In this document: positions 50,988 to 59,235 of the stretch, piece by piece | Numbering within the stretch: position 1 is the first letter of the stretch | How the letters are laid out: the number at the start of each line of letters is the position of its first letter | Assembly (NCBI GenBank): GCA_965229335.1 | Contig: OZ245874.1 | Location: forward strand, 1,922,001-1,986,000 | DNA length: 64,000 bases | Reading direction: 5' to 3' | From: JAFKFH01 sp017307375 | Lineage (GTDB): Bacteria; Pseudomonadota; Alphaproteobacteria; Ferrovibrionales; Ferrovibrionaceae | The notes under the pieces: generated by a model | What the model saw: the letters and a program-made list of their open reading frames with translations, nothing else | Databases searched by the model: none | What the model was told of the DNA's origin: nothing | Made by a program: the position numbers and the translations under genes

Positions 50988-52007
50988 ATGTCCGAACGCA
51001 ACCGCTTTGCCTTTTCGCGCCGCCTTGCAGCCCTTGCGCTGGGTACCGCAGCCCTTGCCCTGACCTTGCCGGCCCTGGCGGCCGACAAGGTGGCGATCGC
51101 CTACCAGACCGTGGTCGAGCCGGCCAAGGTCGCGCAAGCCGATGGCCTCTACGAGAAGGCCGGCGCCAGGGAGATCGACTGGCGCAAGTTCGATTCGGGC
51201 GCCGAGGTGATCGCCGCCGTCGCCTCCGGCGACATCAAGATAGGCTATGTCGGCTCGAGCCCGCTGGCAGCTGCCGCCAGCCGCAGCCTGCCGATCAAGA
51301 CGGTGCTGATCGCCGCCCTGATCGGCGATGCCGAACAACTGGTCGTCCGTAACGGCGCCGGCATCGACAAGCCGGCGGATCTCGCCGGCAAGAAGGTCGC
51401 CGTACCCTTCGTCTCGACGACCCATTACAGCCTGCTCGCCGCGCTGAAGCATTGGCAGATCGCGCCGGGCTCGGTGCAGATTCTCAATCTGCGGCCGCCC
51501 GAGATCACCGCCGCCTGGACCCGGGGCGACATCGACGCCGCCTATGTCTGGGATCCGGCGCTGGGTCAGATCAAGGGATCGGGCAAGGTGCTGGTCTCGT
51601 CGTCCGAGGTTGCGAAGTGGGGCGCGCCGACCTTCGATGCCTGGATCGTCCGTGACGACTTCGCCGCCGCCAATCCCGATTTCGTGCAGGCCTTCGTCAA
51701 GGTGACGACCGATGCCTATGCCGCCTATCGCGCCAACCCGAAGGGCTGGGCCGACAAGGCGGCGACCGACAAGATCGTCCGCCTGACCGGCGCGAAGGCC
51801 GAGGACGTGCCCGAGCTGCTCGCCGGCAGTGTCTTTCCGACCGCGGCCGAACAGGCCGCGCCGGCCCTGCTGGGCGGCGGCACGGTCGCGGCGATCGCCG
51901 AGACCTCGGCCTTCCTGAAGGAACAGAAGCGGATCGACGCGGTACTGCCCGATTACGGCCGCTTCGTCGATGCGCGCTACGTGAAGGCCGCGGCGCTGAC
52001 CAACTGA
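50988..52007 (+). CDS. Taurine/sulfonate-binding protein (TauA-like)
   Basis: A 339-residue periplasmic protein. Signal peptide 'RRLAALALGTAALALTLPALA'; 'VAIAYQTVVEPAKVAQADGLYEKAGAREIDWRKFDSGAEVIAAVASGDIKIGYVGSSPLAAAASRSLPI' is strongly TauA-like, with 'VPFVSTTHYSLLAALKHWQI' and 'AYVWDPALG' after it. It is the first gene of a tauABCD-order operon, so taurine is the likely ligand. The leader region above it carries an operator, a SAM-II-like element and a poly-Cys leader. Confidence 0.9.
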   Translation: MSERNRFAFSRRLAALALGTAALALTLPALAADKVAIAYQTVVEPAKVAQADGLYEKAGAREIDWRKFDSGAEVIAAVASGDIKIGYVGSSPLAAAASRSLPIKTVLIAALIGDAEQLVVRNGAGIDKPADLAGKKVAVPFVSTTHYSLLAALKHWQIAPGSVQILNLRPPEITAAWTRGDIDAAYVWDPALGQIKGSGKVLVSSSEVAKWGAPTFDAWIVRDDFAAANPDFVQAFVKVTTDAYAAYRANPKGWADKAATDKIVRLTGAKAEDVPELLAGSVFPTAAEQAAPALLGGGTVAAIAETSAFLKEQKRIDAVLPDYGRFVDARYVKAAALTN

Positions 52008-52028
52008 GAGGGGGAGGCGCGCGCGGCC

Positions 52029-52058
52029 GGCCGGGGGTGTTCTCTCCCACCCCCGGCC
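52029..52058 (+). terminator. Intra-operon hairpin after the TauA-like gene
   Basis: A perfect 11-bp GC-rich stem (52029-52039 with 52048-52058, loop of 8), then TTTGCC. As for the Liv-type operon at 39307, it sits between binding protein and the rest of the transporter and should favour binding-protein expression. Confidence 0.6.
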
Positions 52059-52078
52059 TTTGCCCCGGCGCGATACCG

Positions 52079-52852
52079 ATGACGGATCTTCGTTTCGACC
52101 AGGTGTCGGTCTACTACCCCGGCCAGGACGGGCCGGTCCTGGACCGCGTGTCGCTGGCGCTGGCGCCCGGCGAACTCGTCGCCGTGATCGGCGCATCGGG
52201 CTGCGGCAAGACCACGATGCTCAATCTGGTGGCCGGCTTCCAGGCACCGGCCAGCGGCCGCGTGATGGTCGATGGCCGCGACGTGACCGGCCCGGGCGCC
52301 GATCGGGCCGTGGTGTTTCAGGACGATGCGTTGTTTCCCTGGCTCGACACGCTGGGCAACGCGACCTTCGCCGCGCGCATGCAGGGCGTGCGGCGGGTCG
52401 AGCGCGAGGCGCGTGCCCGCGCCGTGCTGGCCCAGGTCGGCCTGGCCGGTGCCGAGGGGCGCCGGATCTGGGAATTGTCCGGCGGCATGCGCCAGCGCCT
52501 GGGCCTTGCCCGCGCGCTGGTCGCCGATCCGGCGATCCTGCTGCTCGACGAACCCTTTGCCGCCCTCGACGCGCTGACGCGCGAGACGGTGCAGGAATTG
52601 CTGCTGACGCTTTGGGGCGAGAGCGGCAAGACCGTCATGCTCGTCACCCACGACATCGAGGAAGCCTTGTTCCTGGCCACCCGGGTGATCGTGATGGCGC
52701 CGCGCCCAGGCCGGATCGTCGACGCGATCAACGCCGATTTCGGTCGCCGATTCCTCGCCGGCGAGGCGACCCGTGCATTGAAGTCGGATCCTGCCTTCAT
52801 CCGCTTGCGCGAACAGGTGCTGGCCGGTGTCTTCGCCCGGGCGGCGGCATGA
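52079..52852 (+). CDS. Taurine/sulfonate ABC transporter ATPase (TauB-like)
   Basis: A 257-residue ATPase: Walker A 'AVIGASGCGKTTMLNLVAG', 'VVFQDDALFPWLDTLGNATF', signature 'WELSGGMRQRLGLARALVAD', Walker B 'ILLLDEPFAALDALT', H-loop 'LVTHDIEEALFLATRVIVMAPRPGRI'. The 'PWLD' Q-loop follow-up and terminal 'MAPRPG' are TauB/SsuB-like. The start is ATG 52079; an in-frame ATG at 52037 falls inside the hairpin. ATGA overlap with the permease gene. Confidence 0.92.
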   Translation: MTDLRFDQVSVYYPGQDGPVLDRVSLALAPGELVAVIGASGCGKTTMLNLVAGFQAPASGRVMVDGRDVTGPGADRAVVFQDDALFPWLDTLGNATFAARMQGVRRVEREARARAVLAQVGLAGAEGRRIWELSGGMRQRLGLARALVADPAILLLDEPFAALDALTRETVQELLLTLWGESGKTVMLVTHDIEEALFLATRVIVMAPRPGRIVDAINADFGRRFLAGEATRALKSDPAFIRLREQVLAGVFARAAA

Positions 52853-53691
52853 CGATGCATCCGTTCGACAGCCAGCTCGCGCTGCCCGGCGTCGCCGAGG
52901 CGACCGAACCCTCGCGCCTGCCGCGGATCGCACGCGGCAAGCTTCTGCCCGTGGCGACGATCGCCGCGCTGCTGCTTGCCTGGTGGGTGGCGGCGCATGC
53001 CGGTCTGGTATCGCCGCTGTTCCTGCCGGCGCCCGAGGCGGTGTTCGCCAAGCTGGTCACCGTCGCCGGCGACGGGTTCGTCGATGCCACGCTGGGCCAG
53101 CATCTCGCCGCCAGCCTCGGCCGCATGCTCGGCGCCTTTGCCCTTGCCGTGGCCACCGGCGTGCCGCTGGGCCTGGCCGTCGGGGCAAGCCCCGTGGTGC
53201 GCGGCATCGTCGACCCGCTGATCGAACTCTATCGGCCGGTTCCGCCGCTTGCCTATCTGCCGCTGATGGTCATCTGGTTCGGGATCGGCGAGCTGTCGAA
53301 GGTCCTGCTGATCTATCTCGCGGTGCTGGCGCCGGTGGTGATCGCCACCGCGGCCGGCGTGCGCGGCGTGCCGCGCGACCGGCTCAACGCCGCCCGGGCC
53401 CTCGGCGCCTCGCGCTTTCAGCTGGGCCATGCCGTCATCCTGCCGAACGCGTTGCCCGACATCCTGACCGGGCTGCGCATCGGGCTGGGCGCCGGCTGGT
53501 CGACGCTGGTCGCCGCCGAACTGGTCGCCGCGACGCGCGGCGTCGGCTTCATGATCCAGTCGGCCGCCCAGTTTCTCGTCACCGATGTCGTGCTGCTCGG
53601 CATCTTCGTCATCGCCGCGGTCGCCTTCGCGCTGGACGGGCTGATCCGCCTCGCCCAGCGCCGACTGGTGCCCTGGCAAGGAAAAGTCTGA
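52849..53691 (+). CDS. Taurine/sulfonate ABC transporter permease (TauC-like)
   Basis: A 280-residue permease with about six helices. 'HLAASLGRMLGAFALAVATGVPLGLAVGASPVVRGIVDPLIELYRPVPPLAYLPLMVIWFGIGELSKVLLIYLAVLAPV' is the TauC/SsuC core, and 'AARALGASRFQLGHAVILPNALPDILTGLRIGLGAGWSTLVAAELVAATRGVGFMIQ' the EAA loop. It is 2 bases from the TauD gene. Confidence 0.93.
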   Translation: MTMHPFDSQLALPGVAEATEPSRLPRIARGKLLPVATIAALLLAWWVAAHAGLVSPLFLPAPEAVFAKLVTVAGDGFVDATLGQHLAASLGRMLGAFALAVATGVPLGLAVGASPVVRGIVDPLIELYRPVPPLAYLPLMVIWFGIGELSKVLLIYLAVLAPVVIATAAGVRGVPRDRLNAARALGASRFQLGHAVILPNALPDILTGLRIGLGAGWSTLVAAELVAATRGVGFMIQSAAQFLVTDVVLLGIFVIAAVAFALDGLIRLAQRRLVPWQGKV

Positions 53692-53693
53692 AC

Positions 53694-54539
53694 ATGTCTC
53701 TTTCCGCCACGCCGCTTACCCCCGTCATCGGCGCGCTGGTCTCGGGCGTCGATCTCGCCCGGCCGCTCGACGACGCTGCCGTCACGGCGTTGACCGACCT
53801 GCTGCACCGCCATCTCGTGCTGTTCTTCGAAGGCCAGGCCTTGACCCCGGCGCGCCAGCGCGACGTGGCTGCGCATTTCGGCCACCTGCATATCCACCCG
53901 ATCTATCCGCATGTCGCCGAGGTGCCCGAGATCATCGTGCTCGACACCCATGCCGACAACCTGCCCGACAACGACAACTGGCATACCGACGTCACCTTCA
54001 TCGAGACGCCGCCGCTGGGCGCGATCCTTTCCGCCCAGCGATTGCCGCCGACCGGCGGCGACACCCTCTGGGCCAGCGGGATTGCCGCCTTCGAGGCCTT
54101 GTCGGCGCCCTGGCGGCAATTCCTCGCCGGCCTCGATGCCGAGCATGATTTCGTCAAGTCGTTCCCGCTGGAACGCTATTCGGCGGCGGGCGAGCGCGAG
54201 CGCTGGTTCGAGGCGCGCGCCAAGCATCCGCCGGTGACCCACCCGGTCGTCCGCACCCATCCGGTGACCGGTCGACAGGCGCTGTTCGTCAACGAAGGGT
54301 TCACCACCCGCATCCTCGGCCTGACGCCGAAGGAGAGCGAGGCGACCCTGCGGTTCCTGTTCGAGCATGTCGCACGCCCGGAATTCACGCTGCGCTGGCG
54401 CTGGCGCCAGGGTGACGTGGCCTTCTGGGACAACCGCGTGACCCAGCATTACGCGACCGCCGACTACCTGCCGGCGCGCCGCGTGATGCACCGCGCCACC
54501 ATCCTGGGCGACCGCCCCTATCGAGGAGACCTGCGATGA
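53694..54539 (+). CDS. tauD: Taurine dioxygenase TauD
   Basis: A 281-residue Fe(II)/2-oxoglutarate dioxygenase that hydroxylates taurine so that it breaks into sulfite and aminoacetaldehyde. Iron ligands are H97 and D99 in 'NWHTDVTF' and H252 in 'VTQHYA'; the 2-oxoglutarate and sulfonate arginines are in 'ARRVMHRATILGD', nearly identical to E. coli TauD. Length matches (283 in E. coli). Coupled by ATGA to the next gene. Confidence 0.94.
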   Translation: MSLSATPLTPVIGALVSGVDLARPLDDAAVTALTDLLHRHLVLFFEGQALTPARQRDVAAHFGHLHIHPIYPHVAEVPEIIVLDTHADNLPDNDNWHTDVTFIETPPLGAILSAQRLPPTGGDTLWASGIAAFEALSAPWRQFLAGLDAEHDFVKSFPLERYSAAGERERWFEARAKHPPVTHPVVRTHPVTGRQALFVNEGFTTRILGLTPKESEATLRFLFEHVARPEFTLRWRWRQGDVAFWDNRVTQHYATADYLPARRVMHRATILGDRPYRGDLR

Positions 54540-55360
54540 CCCTTGCCGCCATTCTCGTGCCGCTGCAGGGCGGCCAGGCCGATGCCGCCGTGCTTGCCGC
54601 CGGTGCCGGCCTCGCGCGCCGGTTCGATGCCGCCCTCGACGTGCTCCATGTCGAGGTCGGCGACCTGTCCGAGCCGCAATTGTTCGACGAGAGCGCCTGC
54701 GCCGGCTTCGCGCTCGGCAGTCTCGAGCGCGATGCGGCCTGGCGCCGCGATCGCGCCGCCAATGCCCGCCGCGCCTATGACGCCTGGCAGGCCGACGCCG
54801 GCAAGCGGCTGCGCGCGGTCGCCTGGCGCAATGCGGTCGGCGAGCCCGCGGCCGAGATTTCCGTCCATGGCCGCCTCGCCGATCTCGTCGTGCTGCCCAA
54901 GCCCGACCTGACCGAGGACGGCGGCGCCTTGCTCGACCAGGTCCTCTTCGGGTCGGGCCGCCCGGTGCTGGCTGTGCCGGCGACGCCGATCGCCGAGCGA
55001 CCGCGCCATGTCGCGATCGCCTGGAACGGCGGCGTGACCGTGTCGCGCGCGATGCAGGTGGCGTTGCCGCTGCTGCGCGACGCCGAGACGGTCACGGTGA
55101 TCACCATTGCCGATTCCGAGGCCAAGATCGCCGATCCGCGCCCCTATCTGTCGGCGCACGGCGTCGCTGCGGACTGGCGGCGGGTCACGGCCTCGCCGTC
55201 GGCCGAGCTGGGCGCCCTGCGGCAGGCGGTCACCGCGGCACAACCCGATCTTCTCGTCCTCGGCGCCGGGCGTGGCGGCTGGCTGCGCCGGTTGATCGCG
55301 CCGCGCCGGCTGCAGGCCCTGCTCGACTCGAGCACCGGTCCCGTCCTCCTGACTGCGTGA
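54536..55360 (+). CDS. Universal-stress-protein-like protein of the taurine region
   Basis: A 274-residue paralogue of the 47078 protein: 'AILVPLQGGQADAAVLAAGAGLARRFDAALDVLHVE', 'RPRHVAIAWNGGVTVSRAMQVALPLLRDAETVTVITI' and 'PDLLVLGAGRGGWLRRLIAPRRLQALLDSSTGPVLLTA' align along the full length. Two USP folds, no clear nucleotide-binding loop. It joins the two sulfonate sets, overlapping tauD by 4 bases and lying 4 bases from the second binding-protein gene. Confidence 0.75.
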   Translation: MTLAAILVPLQGGQADAAVLAAGAGLARRFDAALDVLHVEVGDLSEPQLFDESACAGFALGSLERDAAWRRDRAANARRAYDAWQADAGKRLRAVAWRNAVGEPAAEISVHGRLADLVVLPKPDLTEDGGALLDQVLFGSGRPVLAVPATPIAERPRHVAIAWNGGVTVSRAMQVALPLLRDAETVTVITIADSEAKIADPRPYLSAHGVAADWRRVTASPSAELGALRQAVTAAQPDLLVLGAGRGGWLRRLIAPRRLQALLDSSTGPVLLTA

Positions 55361-55364
55361 GGGA

Positions 55365-56369
55365 ATGATGTCCTGGCTCCGCCGGCTGATCCTGCCTTTC
55401 CTCGTCCTCGGCCTCGTCACGCCGGCGCGAGCCGAGGTCTCGGAGGTTCGAATTGCCCAGCAATTCGGCTTGACCTACCTGCCGCTGATCGTGATTCGCG
55501 CCGAAGGGTTGATCGAAAAGCGGGCAGAGGCGCTGGGCATCGGGCCGTTGAAGGTCACCTGGGCCAGGTTCGGCGGCGGGGCGCCCTCGAACGACGCGCT
55601 GCTGTCCGGGTCGGTCGACTATATCTCGACCGGGCTCGGACCCTTCCTCACCCTTTGGGACCGGACGCGCGGCAATCTGGGCGTCAAGGGCGTCGGGGCG
55701 CTCGACGCATCTTCGGTCCTGCTCAATACCAACAACCCGGACGTCAAGTCGATCGCCGACCTGACCGACCGGGACCGGATCGCCTTGCCGTCGGTCAAGG
55801 TGTCGCATCAGGCGGTGCTGCTGCAGATGGCGGCCGAGCAGAAATACGGGTTCGACCAGTATGCCCGCTTCGACAGGCTGACCGTCGGCCTGCCGCATCC
55901 CGAGGCGCTGGCGGCCCTGCTGTCGGGCAAGACCGAGATCACCGGGCATTTCGGCAACGCGCCGTTCGTCTACCAGGAACTGCAGAAACCCGGCATCCGC
56001 ACGATCCTCACCTCCGACGAGGTGCTGGGCGGCCCGTCGACGGTGACCTCGCTGTTCACCACCTCGAAGTTCCGCGACGCCAACCCGAAGGTCTATCGTG
56101 CCGTGTTCGAGGCGCTGGCCGAGGCGCAGGCGCTGATCGCCCGCGACAAGGCGCTGGCGGCCCGCCTCTATGTGGCCGAGGAGAAGTCGGCGCTGTCGGT
56201 GGCCGAGATCCAGGCCATTCTGGAAAGGCCCGATACGCGCTACACGCTGACGCCGCTCGCGACGGGGAAGTTCGCCGACTTCATGCACCGCACCGGGGCA
56301 CTGAAGACCCGGCCGGCTTCCTGGCGCGACTACTACTTCCCCGAAATCCACGACCTGGAAGGCAGTTGA
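55365..56369 (+). CDS. NitT/TauT-family substrate-binding protein (second sulfonate set)
   Basis: A 334-residue exported binding protein with signal 'LRRLILPFLVLGLVTPARA'. 'VRIAQQFGLTYLPLIVIRAEGLIEKRAEALG', 'FGGGAPSNDALLSGSVDYISTGLGPFL' and 'LPHPEALAALLSGKTEITGHFGNAPFVYQEL' mark the SsuA/NMT1-like family. It differs from the 50988 protein, so it should extend the sulfonate range. ATG 55365 or the adjacent 55368 could start it; the GAGGG site favours 55368 slightly. Confidence 0.88.
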   Translation: MMSWLRRLILPFLVLGLVTPARAEVSEVRIAQQFGLTYLPLIVIRAEGLIEKRAEALGIGPLKVTWARFGGGAPSNDALLSGSVDYISTGLGPFLTLWDRTRGNLGVKGVGALDASSVLLNTNNPDVKSIADLTDRDRIALPSVKVSHQAVLLQMAAEQKYGFDQYARFDRLTVGLPHPEALAALLSGKTEITGHFGNAPFVYQELQKPGIRTILTSDEVLGGPSTVTSLFTTSKFRDANPKVYRAVFEALAEAQALIARDKALAARLYVAEEKSALSVAEIQAILERPDTRYTLTPLATGKFADFMHRTGALKTRPASWRDYYFPEIHDLEGS

Positions 56370-56370
56370 C

Positions 56371-57174
56371 GTGACCGCCGGCGCCGAAGTCACCGTGCTG
56401 CCCCAGCCGATCCTGTCGGTCAAGGGGGCCACGATTCGCTACGAGACCGCCGACCACCGCGTGACGGCGGTGCAGCGGGCGAGTTTCGAGGTTCATCGCG
56501 GCGATCGTTTCGTCCTGCTGGGGCCGTCGGGTTGCGGCAAGTCGACCCTGTTGAAGGCGGTTGCGGGGTTCGTCGTGCCGGCGGCCGGCGAGATCGAGCT
56601 GAACGGCCGCGCGGTACGCGGCCCCGGCCCGGATCGCATCATGGTCTTCCAGGAATTCGACCAGCTGCTGCCATGGAAGACCGTCCGCGACAACGTGATC
56701 TTTCCGCTGCGCCGGGCCGGTCTGGCACCGCGCGCCGCCGGGGCACGGGCCGATGACTACATCGCCCGGGTCGGGCTGTCGGCTTTCGCCGGCCTCTATC
56801 CCCATATGCTGTCGGGCGGCATGAAGCAGCGCGTCGCGATCGCGCGCGCCATGGCGCTCGAACCGTCGATCCTGCTGATGGACGAACCCTTCGCGGCGCT
56901 GGACGCGCTGACTCGCCGGCGCATGCAGGAAGAATTGCTGCGATTGTGGGACGATGTCGGCTTCACGCTGCTGTTCGTTACCCATTCGATCGAGGAAGCG
57001 GTCACGATCGGCAGCCGCATCCTGCTGCTGACGCCGCATCCCGGCCGCGTCCGGGCCGAGCTCAATGTCCCGCGCGCGATCGCGCAGGGCGGCGATGCCG
57101 AGGCACTTGCCCGCCGTATCCACGGCCTCCTGTTCGACGAGGCGCCGATCGCGGCGCGCAGCGCCCATGGCTGA
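56371..57174 (+). CDS. NitT/TauT-family ABC ATPase (second sulfonate set)
   Basis: A 267-residue ATPase starting at GTG with GGAAGG eight bases upstream. Walker A 'LLGPSGCGKSTLLKAVAG', 'VFQEFDQLLPWKTVRDNV', signature 'HMLSGGMKQRVAIARAMALE', Walker B 'ILLMDEPFAALDALT', H-loop 'FVTHSIEEAVTIGSRILLLTPHPGR'. Overlaps the permease start by 8 bases. Confidence 0.92.
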   Translation: MTAGAEVTVLPQPILSVKGATIRYETADHRVTAVQRASFEVHRGDRFVLLGPSGCGKSTLLKAVAGFVVPAAGEIELNGRAVRGPGPDRIMVFQEFDQLLPWKTVRDNVIFPLRRAGLAPRAAGARADDYIARVGLSAFAGLYPHMLSGGMKQRVAIARAMALEPSILLMDEPFAALDALTRRRMQEELLRLWDDVGFTLLFVTHSIEEAVTIGSRILLLTPHPGRVRAELNVPRAIAQGGDAEALARRIHGLLFDEAPIAARSAHG

Positions 57175-58063
57175 GATCCTGTACGCCCATCCGTTCGAGC
57201 GTCCGGAATATGTGCGCGAGCCCGAGGCGGCCGACCCCGGTTGGACCAGCCCGCGGCAGCGCGGGCTGGCCGCGCGGTTTGCCGGCATTCCGGCGGTGCG
57301 CCAGGCGACGCTGCTGGTCCTGCTCGGCCTGGCCTGGCAGGGCTATGCCATGCTGCTCGACAATTCGCTGATGCTGCCGACCGCCACCCAGGCGCTGGCG
57401 GCATTCGTGCACGGCATCGCCGACGGCGTGCTGATCGAACGCGGCTGGACCTCGGTCAAGGTACTGCTGGGCGGCTACGTCGTCGGTTTCGTTGCCGCGC
57501 TGATCCTGACCGGCCTCGCCGTCGCGACCCGGATCGGCTCCGACCTGCTGACCCTGCTGACCGCGATGTTCAACCCGTTGCCGGCGATCGCGCTGCTGCC
57601 GCTGGCGCTGCTCTGGTTCGGCCTCGGCACGGGAAGTCTCACCTTCGTGCTGGTCCACGCCGTGCTGTGGCCGATCGCGCTCAATACCCATGCCGGCTTC
57701 CTCGGCGTCAGCCCGACCCTGCGGATGGCCGGGGCATCGTTCGGGTTGCGCGGGGCGGGCCTGGTCTTCCGCCTGCTCATTCCCGCGGCCTTTCCGGCGA
57801 TCCTGACCGGCCTCAAGGTCGGCTGGGCCTTTGCCTGGCGGACGCTGATCGCCGCCGAACTGGTCTTCGGCGTCTCGGCCGGGTCTGGCGGGCTGGGCTG
57901 GTACATCTTCGAGAATCGCAACCAGCTCGAAACCGCCAACGTCTTTGCCGGGCTCTTGGCCGTCATCGTCATCGGGCTTGCGGTCGAGGGCGTCGTCTTT
58001 CGCTCGGTCGAGCGCCTGACTGTCCGCCGCTGGGGCATGCAACAGCAATGGAGGGCCGAATGA
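57167..58063 (+). CDS. NitT/TauT-family ABC permease (second sulfonate set)
   Basis: A 298-residue permease. 'TSVKVLLGGYVVGFVAALILTGLAVATRIGSDLLTLLTAMFNPLPAIALLPLALLWFGLGTGSLTFVLVHAVLWPIALNTHAGF' is the TauC-like core and 'GASFGLRGAGLVFRLLIPAAFPAILTGLKVGWAFAWRTLIAAELVFG' the EAA loop. ATG 57167 lies inside the ATPase end; ATGA overlap with the following dioxygenase. Confidence 0.92.
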   Translation: MAEILYAHPFERPEYVREPEAADPGWTSPRQRGLAARFAGIPAVRQATLLVLLGLAWQGYAMLLDNSLMLPTATQALAAFVHGIADGVLIERGWTSVKVLLGGYVVGFVAALILTGLAVATRIGSDLLTLLTAMFNPLPAIALLPLALLWFGLGTGSLTFVLVHAVLWPIALNTHAGFLGVSPTLRMAGASFGLRGAGLVFRLLIPAAFPAILTGLKVGWAFAWRTLIAAELVFGVSAGSGGLGWYIFENRNQLETANVFAGLLAVIVIGLAVEGVVFRSVERLTVRRWGMQQQWRAE

Positions 58064-58914
58064 GCCTCGCGATCTGCTCCTTCCCCGGCCCGCTCGGGGC
58101 CGAGATCACCGGCATCGACCTGAACGAGGAGATCGACGAACGTGCCTTTTGGCGCATTCGCGGCGGCTTTCTCGATCATGGCGTCGTCGTCTTCCGCGAC
58201 CAGGCGGCGTTGACCCCTGCGCGCCAGATCGACTTTTCCCGGCGCTTCGGGCCGCTGCAGGTTCATGTGCTGCATCAGTTCCTGCTGCCCGGCCATCCGG
58301 AAATCCTGATCGTTTCCAACGTGGTCGAGGATGGCCGGCCGATCGGGCTGGGCGATGCCGGGCGCTACTGGCATTCCGACCTCTCCTACAAGCCGGTCCC
58401 CAGCCTGGGATCGCTCCTGCATGCCCGCGAATTGCCCGCCGAAGGCGGTGACACGCTGTTTGCCAACATGTATCGCGCCCATGCCACCCTGCCGGCGGCA
58501 CTGGCCCGCGCGATCGAGGGGCGGCAGGCAATCCATTCCTATCTGAAGCGCTACGACACGCTGCGCGAACAGAACGGGGTTCGGCCGGTCCTGTCGCAGA
58601 GCCAGCTGGACCAGGTGCAGGAAGTCGTCCATCCGGTCGTGCGCGTCCATCCGGATACGCGGCGCAAGGCGCTGTTCGTCAGCGAAGGGTTCACCACCCG
58701 CATCGTCGGCCTGCCCGAGGACGAGAGCGACGAAATCCTGGCCCAGCTTTTTGCCCATTCGACCGCGCCGGAAAATCTCTACCGTCATCAGTGGCGGCCC
58801 CACGATCTCGTGTTCTGGGACAATCGCTGCACGGTCCATCTGGCCGTCGGCTGCCCGTCCGACCAGCGCCGCACGCTGTATCGCACCACGGTCCAGGGCG
58901 ACGTGCCGCACTAA
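58060..58914 (+). CDS. TauD/TfdA family dioxygenase (second sulfonate set)
   Basis: A 284-residue Fe(II)/2-oxoglutarate dioxygenase. H105 and D107 in 'RYWHSDLSY' and H260 in 'RCTVHLAVG' form the iron triad; arginines in 'QRRTLYRTTVQGD' should bind 2-oxoglutarate and the substrate. The TauD motif HRATILGD reads YRTTVQGD, so the substrate pocket differs from the 53694 enzyme; another sulfonate or an alkylsulfate is possible. Last gene of the unit. Confidence 0.9.
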   Translation: MSLAICSFPGPLGAEITGIDLNEEIDERAFWRIRGGFLDHGVVVFRDQAALTPARQIDFSRRFGPLQVHVLHQFLLPGHPEILIVSNVVEDGRPIGLGDAGRYWHSDLSYKPVPSLGSLLHARELPAEGGDTLFANMYRAHATLPAALARAIEGRQAIHSYLKRYDTLREQNGVRPVLSQSQLDQVQEVVHPVVRVHPDTRRKALFVSEGFTTRIVGLPEDESDEILAQLFAHSTAPENLYRHQWRPHDLVFWDNRCTVHLAVGCPSDQRRTLYRTTVQGDVPH

Positions 58915-58968
58915 GAACAAAGAGAATTTGTGCAACAACAGGAAACCGCATCATGTGTCGAAAATAGT

Positions 58969-58996
58969 TTGGCCGCTCCCGGAACCGGTGTATATT
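58969..58996 (+). promoter_or_regulatory. Promoter upstream of the second SAM-II-like element
   Basis: TTGGCC (58969-58974), 16-base spacer, TATATT (58991-58996). Transcription would start near 59003, about 25 bases before the aptamer. No TCACA-N7-TGTGA operator is present at the expected place. Confidence 0.45.
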
Positions 58997-59026
58997 TGGG
59001 TTCGGGCGTGATGGCCTTCCATCGGA

Positions 59027-59084
59027 CCCCGCGGCAATTTGACCTGAGCAGCTTGCGCCGCGTCACCAAACGCTAAAGCGGAGA
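59027..59084 (+). ncRNA. SAM-II-like riboswitch, copy 2
   Basis: The same CGCGGC/GCCGCG stem (59030-59035 with 59057-59062) encloses a 21-base loop beginning AATTTGACC and ending CTTGC; the tail TCACCAAACGCTAAAGCGGAG carries the diagnostic GCTAAA and runs directly into GGAG, the ribosome site of the leader at 59091. That merging of aptamer tail and ribosome site is how SAM-II represses translation. Blocks shared with copy 1: CGCGGCAATTT, GCTTGCGCCGCGT and ACCAAACGCTAA. Confidence 0.78.
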
Positions 59085-59090
59085 CCTCAT

Positions 59091-59153
59091 ATGACTGACC
59101 TTCGGTCCCTTCCTCTCCTCGATACTCGCGAACGCTGTAGCGCCTGTTGTTGA
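59091..59153 (+). CDS. Cysteine-rich leader peptide C (MTDLRSLPLLDTRERCSACC)
   Basis: A 20-codon ORF whose GGAG site is the end of the riboswitch tail, seven bases upstream. It ends C-S-A-C-C-stop, again three cysteines within five residues. SAM binding would block its translation and low Cys-tRNA would stall it at the end. A GC hairpin (59204-59221) and a C-run that could compete for it (59171-59176) follow. Confidence 0.72.
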   Translation: MTDLRSLPLLDTRERCSACC

Positions 59154-59170
59154 TGCGCCTGTCGCATCGA

Positions 59171-59221
59171 CCCCCCGGGATATCGCCATCATCGTTTGCA
59201 ATTCCCCGGCCTGCGCCGGGG
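59171..59221 (+). promoter_or_regulatory. Candidate alternative hairpins after leader C
   Basis: CCCCGGC/GCCGGGG (59204-59210 with 59215-59221) is a perfect 7-bp hairpin just before the AGGAG site of the next gene. CCCCCC at 59171-59176 could instead pair with the GGGGG at 59218-59222. The two pairings exclude one another, as in an attenuator. Confidence 0.45.
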
Positions 59222-59235
59222 GCAGGAGAGTTGCC

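Noticed and set aside
58943..58959. Third copy of the TCACA-N7-TGTGA operator before the 58969 promoter
   Set aside because: At the expected distance the left half-site is absent and the right one only partly matches.
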